Source: Lineus longissimus (taxonomy: Eukaryota; Nemertea; Pilidiophora; Heteronemertea; Lineidae). From it: a DNA stretch of 64,000 nucleotides. The notes beneath the pieces are model-generated. The model did not search any database. It was not told where the DNA came from and saw only the letters and a list, made by a program, of their open reading frames with translations. The position numbers were made by a program, and so were the translations under genes. Location: positions 15,008,501-15,072,500 of the forward strand of contig NC_088311.1 in assembly GCF_910592395.1 (NCBI RefSeq), written 5' to 3'. Shown in pieces: positions 53,367-64,000 of this stretch; the stretch's first letter is position 1, and every line of letters begins with the position of its first letter.

Positions 53367-54034
53367 ATGAGGCACCACATTGTGAGCACCAAAGGCAATA
53401 TGGGAATCAAAATATCCAGAGAGATAATCAGCACTCTGCAGAGTAAGACATTAAGAAATACTGAATGAGTGCCACACATCAATCAAATCCACCACAAAAC
53501 CGAACATACTTTGATCAAGGCCTACAGTATACACACCAACTCATGCTATGCAAAGATCAGGCAATTGTAAATGAAATGGGTATGTTGTTGAATGCAACAA
53601 GATACCCTGTTTATACTGAGAAGTAGGACCACTAGGTCAGCTACACATGGCTACATGTAGTTGTCATCATTTATCATCCCCTGGTGACTTCATGAATATT
53701 CGGCACATGCTGGCAATAACTTTCATGAACAAGATCCAGAAAAGGTTAACGCTCACCATCTAGGAAAATCTGTCACTGGCCTCTAAACTGAGGTCAAATT
53801 AAAAAGAGGTCCAAGGGCCTGGCGCGCAGCTGAATGGTCAGTTTTGTTTCCTGGGCCAGTTTATATAAATATTCTGTAACAAAACTGAGCTAAAAACGGA
53901 TTCAAAGATGGCTGGATGCGAAATTATGAAAAAAAACGAGGAGCTTTGCTCGGTCCATCCGATTATACATATAAATTCATATGATGAGTGCAATAAATTA
54001 AAGGTTGTGACAGAGAGTAAATCTTACTAGTTGC
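53367..54034. other. Unassigned DNA
   Basis: No gene recognised. A fragment CCAAGGGCCTGGCGCGCAGCTGAA at about 53810 is similar to 28365-28385. Confidence 0.35.
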
Positions 54035-55030
54035 CATGGTTCCTTCGACAGTCACAACCAGGTAGACAACCAGTAACGGCAGTCTGGACCTTTACATCAG
54101 ATCAGTTGAAGTTCAACTTGAGACGAACCAGTCCACTAGATGCATGGTCACAACCTGGGACAACTAGTAAAAGCAGTCTGGACCTTTGTTTATATTCCTT
54201 TGAAGTGCAGGTTTTGAAAAACAGTTCAGTCAATGCATGGTCACAATCTTGGGCAAACAGTCAAGGCAGTCTGGACCTTTACACCAAATCCTTTGAAGTG
54301 CAGTTTGAGACAAACCAGCCCAGTAGATGCATGGTCGCAACCAGAAACAGTGTGGACATTTACATCAATTCCTTTGAAGTGTAGGTTTGTTGTGACTAAC
54401 TTGTCCAGTGTAGCTCTCCTCTTGCTCAGTCATCTGTGATGTGGTCACCGAAAAACGTTAAAATGCAGCTGTCGATCTTCCCAGTAAAACATAATGAGAA
54501 AACATTTTATTTTCCAAGTTTTAAAATACAAGACCAACAACAATTGATGAGGTGCCAATGATGAATATTGATCAAGGTACATGTAACGGCAGAAAGTGTC
54601 AATGCTCAAGGAAGTTTATTGACAATGATTGAGAATATGATAGGTAATAATGTCTTCATTACTTAAACAAAGAAGTTTCTCGTAATTACAAAGGATTTGC
54701 ATAAAATTAAAATATTAGAGGTATACAATCAATACCTTTGAATTTGATGATAATTTAACAAGTTTGTTTACATTGGTGTGTACAATTACTACACTATGCG
54801 TGTATCTATACATGCGTTCACGGTACATTTCTACAGTTGTGACTTGTGACACACACAAAAAAAATATCTCAAAAATGGTTGATGTCAGCACTCGTGACAT
54901 GTTTAACGAAGTTAGAGCAATTATTCTCAGTGGAGGTTTACCCAACGAGTAGCGTTTGGGTGATTTTGAGCCATTAACATGTGTTTAAAGCGCACATTGT
55001 GATGAAAGGTTCCGATCTGTATATGCTAAT
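54035..55030 (+). repeat. Repeat R, copy 3 (uninterrupted)
   Basis: Four 90-bp units (54035-54390) followed by CATCTGTGATGTGGTCACC, ATACAAGACCAACAA, ATATTGATCAAGGT and the TACATTTCTACAG..CACTCGTGACATGTTTAA block. Provides the empty-site order for copy 1, which was broken by the foldback and CACTG elements. Confidence 0.78.
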
Positions 55031-55134
55031 CTGACTGACGGCAATCCACAATTTTGCTACATGTAGAACTACATGACTGCAATCTGAGAATTAACTGCAG
55101 AAATAACTATTGGATTACCATTTGAGTTATTTGA

Positions 55135-55445
55135 TGATCTTTTCTCCTGGGGTTCGCTGGCAATAGTTAAAGGTACTTGGTGAACATTTTTACATTTGCA
55201 GTTTTTCAAATCAAATCACTTTTCAAAAACAAAACTAAAAAATTTTCAATTTTTTTCCATGGTTGTGGAGGAGACATACTAAAGCATATAATGTATGCAT
55301 ATAATGTATAAAAAACAGAAAGGAAAACTAATAAGAAATAAAGTTTCAGTAATGTTGTATTGAACTTTTAACATAACAGTGCAATCCAAGATGGCCGCCA
55401 CCAGGTGACGTGACCACCTGATCCCAAAAAAGTGAAGAAAAATGA
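55135..55445 (+). repeat. Dispersed AT-rich repeat, copy a
   Basis: Shares TCACTTTTCAAAAACAAAA, GTTGTGGAGGAGACATACT, TTTCAGTAATGTT and CCAAGATGGCC with 57335-57722. Confidence 0.8.
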
Positions 55446-55685
55446 ATGAAATGTCCTTGAGACATAGCGCTCACCTGGGAATCATTAAGCTGCAGATGAA
55501 ATGACATATGTAGGTTAAATTGACTTTCAGATATGACAAAATTGGAAACTGTCAATGACACTTTTAGAGTTTGACCTCTGTGAACTTGATAAACTAAGTC
55601 ACAATTGACCTAAACTGGGTCAAATAGTACAGATGCCCAATATGTGTCTCCATATAAAATTTGAAGAATCTCAGACAAATAGTAG
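55446..55685 (+). repeat. GACCTC-related repeat, left part
   Basis: 5' hairpin variant ATGTC-CTTGA-GACAT followed by GCGCTCACC, module at 55572. Continues after the solo LTR at 56686. Confidence 0.7.
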
Positions 55686-56685
55686 TGTTACGGGTCATCC
55701 CAATTTGTAAAACAATCCCATCCTATGCTATGACTCAACTTATGTAATATAATTCCATTGTATAAATAACAAATTAAACTGTTATCTACTACATCAGCCT
55801 CAGGAACTTCATGTACACAATCAAATTACCCTTTAAGAAATCACTATCGGACAAGCTTGTAAAACCTGTAAGCGTTATGGCCAAACAACTCCTATCTCCA
55901 AACCATTCCTAATTTTAGCCAAAAGCCAATATCAAAACCTGGTCATCTTGCCATAGTCAGATAGTTGGTAGTGCAATTGTTGGAGCTAACATAGCCCACG
56001 CTCTCTCTAAAACATCGTAAACACCTGTGTAAGCTGATGGTACAAGGTAGACAACATCTCGAGCTTGAACTTCCAGACCACGATAACCTTGGGAAACCCT
56101 AACTATTTAGAATTACAGAAAAGTGCAATGACGCACACTCTACGGGTTTGAAGATCCGTTCGTTCGGTATTTATTGATTTTGATACCTAAATAAGGGTAC
56201 GTTTTTAGAACGAACAGCTCTCAACGAAGTAGCAGCAATAGTCTTAACTCCGCTCCCGAGCATAACAGTCAGCTTCCGAGCAGAGTTTATATCGTCTAGC
56301 CTAAGGGCAATAGTTTCAACTCTGCTTCCGAGCGTAACGATCAGTCAGCTTCAGAGCAGTGACTATATTCTAGCTTCAGGGCTAAACATTTGACCAATTC
56401 GTCGTGGAAGTAAGCTCACACCAGTATTGTGATATCATCTGTTATAAAATCTGCGAAACTGAACATTCTTGTGTGGACATCAGTGACTAGCACGATCTAA
56501 CAATTCGTTTCTTGTTTGTGGTGTTATTAACTTGCATTCAACGACTTCCTCTCGTCTCGGCGTATCTGATTCCCGAGCTCTTGATTAGCCATTCGAGTGT
56601 CCCTACCATTTGCTGCAGTCCCGGAAAATATCTTACGGAGGAGAGGAGAACACGCCCCGGTCCACACCATTTGCGACCCGTGACA
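55686..56685 (+). mobile_element. Solo LTR, 1,000 bp
   Basis: Begins TGTTACGGGTC and ends GACCCGTGACA, TG...CA with an extended inverted end. GTAG is repeated on both sides (55682-55685 and 56686-56689), and the GACCTC repeat reads through if the segment is removed. Inside, a roughly 75-bp segment around CTCCCGAGCATAACAGTCAGC is tandemly duplicated (56230-56385). No internal retroelement genes, so it is a solo LTR; the family is unknown, perhaps gypsy. Confidence 0.75.
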
Positions 56686-57296
56686 GTAGTGAAACGTATC
56701 AATTTCAGTGGAATTTTAGAGTTTGACCTTTCTGACCTTGGAAACTAGTTCAATGTCAAAATGTTATACGCTCTATGTCAATCTTGACAATATCGATCAA
56801 TGATGCACCTTTGAGGATCAGACAGTGAAGGTTTCTTGATGAAACAGACATTGAGTTTTATGAGCTGACCTCCTGACACCTGAAAAGTAGATCACATTGA
56901 CCTGAGTTTTTTTGTAAATATGTACAGAACCCCAATAGGTGTCTACATATAAAATTTGAAGAGTCTAGGACAATTAATGATGAAACGTGCTACCTTCACT
57001 GACATTTAGAGTTTGACCTCTGTGACCTTCAAAAGTAGGTCAAAACAAAAACCTGTATATCATGTAGTCTCATCAGAACTATTGACCGTAAAAATTTCAT
57101 TATTCTAGCTATCAGCGTTCATCAGATATTGACAAAATAAGCTTTTCAAAGAGCCCAGAAAGAAGGTCAAATGGTGATGATTTTTTGTGTCAAGTCTTGT
57201 TATGATAAGACATCCTCACACCGAGTTTTAACTTTCTAAACGGACAACGGACAAGACGTTGTGACATAAGCTAACCCATGTGAGCTAAATATCACA
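56686..57296 (+). repeat. GACCTC-related repeat, right part
   Basis: Modules at 56724 (degenerate) and 57016; ends GCTAACCCATGTGAGCTAAA, like 21766-21787. Confidence 0.7.
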
Positions 57297-57334
57297 TTCC
57301 GAAAGGCAACATGGGAACTAGCTAGTGGATTGCT

Positions 57335-57722
57335 AAATTGGAGTGATTTGACAATCTTTTCAGTTCTATTTTTTTCTTCAAGGGGTCATTAGCCTAGTTA
57401 CGAAGGTATTTTGTGAAAATTTCCACACTTTTTTTCCTTCACATCAAGTCACTTTTCAAAAACAAAAATAAAAAATTTCTCAAATTGTTTTTCAGGGTTG
57501 TGGAGGAGACATACTTACTTATTTAGACCTCATCATCCCTGGTGCTGGGGCATAAGGAGACATACTAGCGCAAATGATATATAAAAAACAGAAAGAAAAA
57601 AAACTAATACGAAATACAGTTTCAGTAATGTTTTATTAAAAATTTTCACATAAAAGTGCAACCAAGATGGCCACAAACAGGTCACTTGACCATCTCAACC
57701 CAAAAAGTGAAGAAAAAAAATC
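57335..57722 (+). repeat. Dispersed AT-rich repeat, copy b, with 40-bp insertion
   Basis: As copy a, but GGAGACATACT occurs twice (57505-57515 and 57556-57566) around a 40-bp insert absent from copy a. Confidence 0.78.
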
Positions 57723-57759
57723 GAATTCTGAAAGACAATCTAATCAGGATATCTTACAT

Positions 57760-58330
57760 GGTCTGTTGAGCGGATGAACGACTTATACCATTGATTCGAA
57801 GTGATTTTATTCCTTCTATCACCGCATCACCACTCCAACAAAAATGGCTAATGTCTACATGCACCTTCAGGCATGCAGAACAAAACTGCGCAACTGTGAT
57901 ATTGCTCGGGATGCTGAAGTATTGCCTCGAACTGCAAAAATTCTAACACGACTGGCAATATGCAAACTTACATTTTTGCCCAATACTGCCAACTGGAGAC
58001 ATCAATCGAACTAACATGTTTTATATCAAAACTTCAATTTTATACAGATCTCTTCAACTTTATTTCAAACTTCTATCTGTTGGAATAAAGCGACATTATT
58101 TTTTGGTGTAATTTATGCTTTTGCCCCCTGGTCAGCTGAATTTCAGTCAAATTGCGCTGCATTTTCTGTCAGCAGCATGTCATGGGCAGTTCTTCCAGAT
58201 GGCCAAATTTGAAGAGCCTAGGTCTTACGGTTACAAAATGCAAAATTTGTCTACAGATGGATGGATTGATGGAAGGACGGACACCACTCGAATAGCTATT
58301 TGACAAGTAACTGACTTTGTAAGCTGAGCA
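57760..58330 (+). repeat. Interspersed repeat paired with 26140-26990
   Basis: Shares AGCGGATGA, TTGATTCGAAGTGATTTTATTCC-type words, CCAATACTGCCA and TGGAATAAAG. Its 3' part is of the third GACCTC-related subfamily (as 52640-53366). Confidence 0.7.
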
Positions 58331-58334
58331 AAAA

Positions 58335-59225
58335 ACTCATATGACGTATATTACTGTATATGGTGGTTAGATGTATCCATGATATCTGATTGGTGGCAAT
58401 CAGGCAAGTAATAAAGCTATCATCGTACTAGTAAGGTTTTTCCAGATTTCGCAGTGAATCAGATCGAACGAAACTTTGGCCCATGAGATCATCTGACTAT
58501 AGGGTATGGTACATTAGTACAAAGTGTGAGAACAAAGTTACTGCAATTAAAAAAAGGGCCATACTAAAGCCTAACAACGCCATATGACCTCTGTGACCTT
58601 GAAAAGTAGGTCAACTCAAAAACAAGAACGATATAGGATGTATTCTTATTAGGAGTACCTACCGTAACAATATTTTTGAAAATAAGTCACTAATGAACGA
58701 GATCTTGCCCTTTTACCTTTTCAGTTTTGGCCCCGATGGCTAAGTCAAGAATCAGATCAGACCGCAATTCATTGTGAGAGGTTATCTGACACAGGGAGGC
58801 ATGTGTAACACATTTCAAGTTCATAGCTTTAGCGGTTAGGAAACGTGCCATATTTGTACCCAAGCAGCCAATTTACACCATTTGACCTCTGTGACCTTGA
58901 AAAGCAAGTCAAATCAAAAACCTGTACGATATGTGATGCATCCTTGCTAGGAGAACCTGCCAAAAAATTTCATCGAAACGGAGTCATTTATAAGAGAGAT
59001 GTCACACTTTTAAGGTTTTCACGTTTGACCCCTGGTGGCATTGTCAAGAACCATATCGGACCAAAAATCAGTGTTGGAGGTCACTTGACTTTGGGGTCCT
59101 GTGTACAAAGTTTCAAGTTCATAGCTCTAGCGGGTAAGAACGTGCCACTGCTTTTTTGAAACAGGACACAGACACCACCGCCGCCAGGCACTGTGATTTT
59201 GTACAGACTCCCTTATGGTGAACCA
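58335..59225 (+). repeat. Diverged GACCTC-family copy
   Basis: Modules at 58586 and 58884, GGTGGCAATCAGGCAAG, GCCACTGCTTTTTTGAAACAGG. Ends TCCCTTATGGTGAACC against the fresh copy 3. Confidence 0.75.
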
Positions 59226-60340
59226 ATGAAATGGCCAGGGCCATTGTGCTCACCTCATGTGGAGGAAAGATGGATAAAGAGCATGGTATTGTGTCATGTA
59301 GTGTTAGGTTTGATGTAGGTCCAAGCAATTACAATTTCCCCAAAATGGCCAATTTACAGTACATTCGACCTCTGTGACCTTGAAAAGTAGGTCAAATCAA
59401 AGAAGACCCGGGTGACACATTGAATGGTTGTTAGAATTAGATGTACCTATGATATAAAATTGGTGCCAATCGGGCAAGTCATTACTAGGAATAATGGCAT
59501 TTTGAAGAATTTAGGATTTGGCCCCCTCCCTGGAGGCCAAACGGCAAATCAGATCGCACCAAACTTCGGTACCTGAGATCACCTGACCAAGGGGTACATG
59601 TGTACTTAATTTGTGATCAATAGTCATTGCAGTTAAGAAACGTGCCATAGTAACGGCCTGACGGCGAATTTACGCCATTTGACCTCTGTGACCTTGACAA
59701 GAAGGTCAAATTAAAAACCTGTGTGACATATACTGTATGGTGGTTAGATGTACCCATGATATCAAATTGGTGGCAATCGGGCAAGAAGTTAAGGAATAAT
59801 CACATTTTTAAGGTTTTTGGATTTTGCCCCCTGGTGGTCAAGTGGTGAATCATATTGGACCAAACTTCGGTCCCTGAGATCACCTGACTAAGGGGTAAAT
59901 GTGTACCAAATTTGGTATCAATAGTCATTGCAGTTTAGAAACGTGCCATCGTTACATCCTAACGGCCAATTTACACCATTTGACCTCTATGACCTTGAAA
60001 AGGAGGTCAAATCAAAAACCCGGAGGATATATGATGCACCTTTGCTAGAAGTACCTACCATATTTTTTTCAAAATTTCCCGACTACTATTAAGGGAGATA
60101 TTGCATATTTTCACTTTTAACGTTTGGCCCCCTGGTGGCCAAACCATGAAACGAATCGGACCGAAACTTGGTCTCCAAGGTGTCATTACATAAGGGTACA
60201 TGTGTACCAAGTTTCAACTCAATAGCTCTAACAGTTACGAAACGTGCCCTGCTAACGGACGACGGACGACGACGGACGACGACAACGACGGACGCCACGG
60301 TATGGGATAAGCTCACCTCTGCTAAGAGGTGAGCTAAAAA
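59226..60340 (+). mobile_element. GACCTC-family repeat, full-length copy 3
   Basis: Intact 1,115-bp copy, modules at 59369, 59680 and 59978, CGA-rich tract slightly rearranged, terminal hairpin AGCTCACCTCT-GCTA-AGAGGTGAGCT and AAAAA. Nearly identical to copies 1 and 2. Confidence 0.88.
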
Positions 60341-60439
60341 GCAACTCTATTTGAGCATATGGATGTGAAAGCAGCATGATCAGAAGTTTTGATGAACTAC
60401 ATGTGCATGAAGCTTAAACACCGCTTTTCACCTGCAATA

Positions 60440-61240
60440 TCTATACATCTTAATGAAATGGTCTGTCACTCAATCAGTTCTCGAATTATGGGGTGGAATG
60501 TGAAAAACAAATGTGGCAGCCATGTTGGATTGAGGGTCAGGTCCAAAATCGCTTGGGCACCTCCCCTACCCGAGGTCATCACACCACACATGTTTCAAGT
60601 CTGTCACTCACTCGGTTCTGAAGTTATTGGGCGGAACGCAAAAACGATGATTGCGGCCTGGTGGCTATGTTGGATTTTGGGTTGGGTCTCAAAATGATGG
60701 GGAACCTCCCCTACACTTAGCTATCACACCAGAGAAGTTTCGGGTCTGTCACTCCCGCGGTTCTCGAGTTATTGGGCAGAATGCGAAAAGCAAAGTTGGC
60801 GGCGTGGCAGCAATCTTGGATATTGGGTCGGGCCCAAAACTGATGGCGAACCTCCCCTACACAAAGGCTAATACACCACAAAATTTCAGAACTGTCACTC
60901 AATCAGTTCTTGAGTTATGGGGCAGAATGCGAAAAAAAGGATTGCAACCTGTTGGCCATCTTGGATTTTGGGTCACACGCGAAATCAATAGGGGACCTCC
61001 CCTACACTCATACATCACACCACATAAGTTTCAGATGTTTCACTTACTTGGTTCTCGTGTTCTGGGACAGAATGCAAAAATCAAAGATGGCAGTCTGTCG
61101 GCCATCATGGATTTTGGGTCGGTCTCAAAATCGATAGGGAACCTCCCCTACACTAGCTCATCACACCACAGAACTTTCAGTTCTTGAGTTATCGGGCGGA
61201 ATGCAAAAAACCAATATGGCAGCCAGAAAGCCTTCCTGGA
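60440..61240 (+). repeat. 145-bp tandem array, about 5.5 units
   Basis: CCTCCCCTAC recurs at about 60560, 60706, 60850, 60993 and 61141, a period of 143-148 bp. Each unit also has GTTATTGGGCGGAATGC-like, ATGGCAGCCATCTTGG-like, TTTTGGGTCGG and CATCACACCACA. The 178-codon frame through it is a by-product, not a gene. Confidence 0.88.
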
Positions 61241-61604
61241 CGCAAGGGCCCAACGCGCCGCGTAGCGGCAAAAAAGCGAAGCTGGCGAAACATTTATAAC
61301 GGGTCACCGTCACTTATTATTGGACTTATAGCGCATTTACGGGGTTGCAACTATTTTACTTTATAGTGTCACCAGGAAAGAAAAGTATGCGACCTAACGC
61401 CGATCTATTAGTATAAAGTGATAATTGGAAGGTATATAGTAGGAAATATCAATAAAATAATCATTCCATGTCGTCTTTTGAGGGCATTTTTGATTGTAAA
61501 AAATATATGTGTACGTCACCGTAGTCTCTGCAATGATAATTTTATCAGAGCAGTCTCGCGCAAGTAGAAGTTCTTTACCTATTAGTTCTTCACTTATTAG
61601 TCTC
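61241..61604. other. Unassigned DNA
   Basis: GC-rich start (CCAACGCGCCGCGTAGCGGC) then AT-rich. Nothing recognised. Confidence 0.4.
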
Positions 61605-61629
61605 AACGTCTGGCGCAAAGCCAGACGTT
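61605..61629. other. 10-bp perfect hairpin
   Basis: AACGTCTGGC-GCAAA-GCCAGACGTT, 25 bp, just before a segment that is duplicated at 63.5 kb. Confidence 0.85.
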
Positions 61630-61635
61630 TTCCAT

Positions 61636-61775
61636 TACGATTTCACTACGATGTTTGACAAGAAGGAGCAGTGCGCGAGATATGCTAATGAGCAGACTTC
61701 CCTCGCTTGAGTTTCTGAAGAATGTTCCATATCGCGCTAAGCTCATCACTGCTGATTATGACAGGCGTGCAACGG
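61636..61775 (+). repeat. Segmental duplicate, copy 1
   Basis: About 140 bp, roughly 93-95% identical by eye to 63485-63625: CGATTTCACTACGATGTTTG, GAGCAGTGCGCGAGATA, ATGTTCCATATCGCGCTAAGC, GACAGGCGTGCA. Two frames stay open in the longer copy, but I recognise no protein. Confidence 0.8.
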
Positions 61776-62454
61776 TAGGTATCTGCTCCCCAACTTCCAC
61801 CCTAATACCGCCCATACGGTACAATAAGTTACCATTTGATGGGAATGGGACAATGCCCTCACTGTGTATGGAGTCATTGGGATAAGAAGACATTATTCAT
61901 TAGTGTTGGTACAAGTGATTTTGCCTAAAAAGCATGCGCATTCAAAAACAAAATATGCAATGTATCACGTACATGACCATGACGACGTGCAGAAAGTGCA
62001 CTGGCCAGTGCATACCCTATGGCTATGTACTAGTAAACATGGTAAACATGAACAACGTCATTATTCATCGGCAGTTCATTTTACTCCGAGCTTTTTCTGA
62101 AACATATAGCGGCAAGCCATGATGATTAGGCCTACCATGTACCATGACCAATAACAGCACCAGATCATGTAGATGTCAACAAGTTCACATTAACCGTATA
62201 ATCCCGCATGGCGCATGTGGCGCATGCGTCTAAACCAAAGCCCCAAAATCACTTGTTTTGGTCTATTTCACTTGTGTTTACAACTGTTCAATGGATTTAT
62301 AGTTGAATGCGATCAAACTACGTCTTTTCAATCGTGGATTGTAAATTTAACCCCATGGGCCTAGGGAAGGCCCTATAACAATACTTTCGACACCGTGCTC
62401 ACTGCTGATTCTAAAATGCACCACCTAGTCAAAACAGGACATATGTTCTTCTAG
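61776..62454. other. Unassigned DNA
   Basis: No gene recognised. GGGACAATGCCCTCACTGTG at 61848 faintly resembles sequence at 63242. Confidence 0.35.
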
Positions 62455-63245
62455 GAATAGATCTCTTTCCAATATTTCGTCATTCCCCTATCGTCATCAC
62501 CTCATGATACTTTCATTGACATTACAGGCACACATCCACAGAGCACTCTTCAAATCATCTACACAGTGGTTATCCAACTAGGATTATAAAGGAAATTTCT
62601 TAGCCCCGCACAGTGGGTTTCACTCTTGATAAAGGGGCACTATTGCTAGCAGCTAGGTAGGCAGGATAAAGTTAGACGAAGTAGCCGATAGGGGTCTCTC
62701 ACCCCTCAAAGTCCGTCACAACTATTCAAGCTTGTACAAGGAATACATGCAGCGCTGACTCTAACAAGACCCAATGGGAATGTCGCACAGTCATCTGTCA
62801 AAAACAAGACCTATGTTGTAGTATGATCTCTTGCCAATATTTAATAATTGCACTATTGTCATCACCTCATCATACTTCATTGACATTACAGGCACACATT
62901 GACATCGACCACTGTTGCAATCAACGACACAGTCGCTATCCAAGTAGCATTATAGAGGTAATTATCATTATCATACCTCATTAGCATGTGAACCAATCGC
63001 GTCGCGTCCTTTGCGATCACGGCAAAGCCTCATGGAATAATGTCTTTCACCGTTGAATAATTTTTCATATTCCATGCCTACAACTTCAATTTCTTCATAT
63101 TCCATGGCTAGAAGTTCAATACTAATATAATATCCAAGATAAAGTTACAAGAAGTAGTCAATAGGGGTCTCTCACCTCTCACTGTATGTCCACACTATTC
63201 ACGCTTGTACGAGGAATACATTCAATGCTGAATCTAACAACACCC
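62455..63245 (+). repeat. Two diverged direct repeats, ~370-450 bp
   Basis: GATCTCTTTCCAATATTTCG (62460) matches GATCTCTTGCCAATATTTAA (62825). CATTGACATTACAGGCACACA recurs, and AATAGGGGTCTCTCACC-like (62685, 63160) and GCTTGTACAAGGAATACAT-like (62728, 63203) follow in the same order. A fragment reappears inverted at 63830-63890. Confidence 0.72.
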
Positions 63246-64000
63246 AGTGCCCTTACTCTGTATATTAGTCACTGGAAGATGGCCCATTTCACTCCTTGCT
63301 TCTACTTCACCTATAGTCTCATTGCAAACGCCTCAGTTCTATGATATCACATTCACTTTCAGCTGTCATGCAACGCAACAACTGTGCTATCTGCCATCGC
63401 ACATCAACGAAGAAGTGCAGCCGCCCACATTCCACCTCACGTCTGTCCGACCAGCTGCAATCCTCGAGGACGCCCCACTGTACCACGATTTCACTACGAT
63501 GTTTGACAAGAAGGAGCAGTGCGCGAGATAGGCTAATGAGCAGACTTCCCTCGCTTGAGTTTCGGAAGAATGTTCCATATCGCGCTAAGCTGACCACTGC
63601 TGACCATGACAGGCGTGCATTGGACTGGTACAGGTTGGAACTGAACATTGAATATGCTGGTGGTGACGCTTTCTGATGAGAAGTTGGTTGTGACTGATGC
63701 AGTATCCTTGGACTTGTCCACAGCATCGTTCAATCATTGCTCTCTGAGCTGCCTTGATTCTGTACTTACCCAAATACTAAGACCAAATGCCTGTTGACTG
63801 TGCTTTAAGAGAGACTGGCGCCATGCCTAGAGATATGACTGACCCCTATTGGCAAATTTGTATGACTTTATCTTGCCTACCTAGCTGCTGCCTATAGTCT
63901 CCCTTTAACTGCGGAACACTTCAAAGTCGACAAAATGCCATGTTCCACCTTTTAATGTGTTCAGACCGCCATTTTCAAAATAATCAAGTCAGGACACTGC
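63246..64000 (+). repeat. Low-copy duplicated DNA, copy 2 region
   Basis: 63485-63625 is the second copy of the 61636 duplicate. Upstream, one frame from 63247 (94 codons, PSHINEEVQPPTFHLTSV and DFTTMFDKKEQCAR) and a second from 63341 (111 codons) are both open. Neither is recognised. 63830-63890 is an inverted fragment of the preceding repeat. Possibly an unclassified mobile element. Confidence 0.45.

Noticed and set aside
60651-61187. 178-codon frame in the 145-bp array
   Set aside because: Unit lengths vary between 143 and 148, so the repeat is not kept in frame, and composition shows no protein-like features.
1-64000. tRNA, rRNA or other structured RNA genes
   Set aside because: No cloverleaf with T-loop consensus and no rRNA-like conserved stretches were noticed on reading; a covariance-model scan could not be run.

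Overview
The window is gene-poor, repeat-saturated DNA from an animal genome, most likely a marine invertebrate. No bacterial-style operons, rRNA, tRNA or CRISPR arrays were seen. All long reading frames belong to retroelements: BEL/Pao, Ty3/gypsy and CR1/L2-like or jockey-like LINEs. The rest is interspersed repeats and MITE-like elements. Species cannot be fixed from sequence alone.

Layout. 0.9-5.2 kb: copies of a dispersed repeat built on the module GACCTCTGTGACCTTGA (called here the GACCTC family). One copy is split by a piggyBac relic. A possible TATA promoter with a first coding exon (+) and a well-bounded internal exon (-) lie in between. 5.7-13.9 kb: a complete but broken BEL/Pao element with 1.0-kb LTRs. 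15.0-17.7 kb: a second, much older BEL/Pao relic, split by GACCTC repeats that carry a hAT-like element, which in turn carries a 443-bp MITE. 19.3-24.5 kb: a truncated LINE and GACCTC arrays. 24.9-28.2 kb: MITEs and one candidate host exon (-). 29.0-38.5 kb: a LINE split first by a gypsy element and again by a 2.3-kb TIR element, each with target-site duplications, all inside a further TIR-like repeat. 38.5-45.7 kb: a tandem-repeat family holding a foldback element whose right arm was hit by a young BEL/Pao element on the minus strand (perfect 5-bp target duplication, LTRs about 99% identical). 45.8-49.0 kb: a 3.2-kb near-perfect palindrome made of two inverted copies of one unknown TIR element rich in CACTG/GACTG motifs. 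49.2-61.2 kb: more MITEs, a solo LTR of exactly 1,000 bp, GACCTC arrays and a 145-bp tandem array. 61.6-64.0 kb: low-copy duplicated DNA of unknown nature.

How it fits together. The window is mainly a record of successive transposition, with up to four or five levels of nesting that can be ordered in time from interruptions and target duplications. Both better preserved BEL/Pao copies have lost the catalytic core of integrase, so neither can move by itself. The parts most likely to matter to the host are three candidate exons (3.47-3.54 kb +, 3.87-4.05 kb -, 27.85-28.11 kb -), the roughly 33 GACCTC modules that resemble nuclear-receptor half-site clusters, and the giant palindrome, which could form a hairpin or feed double-stranded RNA. 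These last functional ideas are inference.
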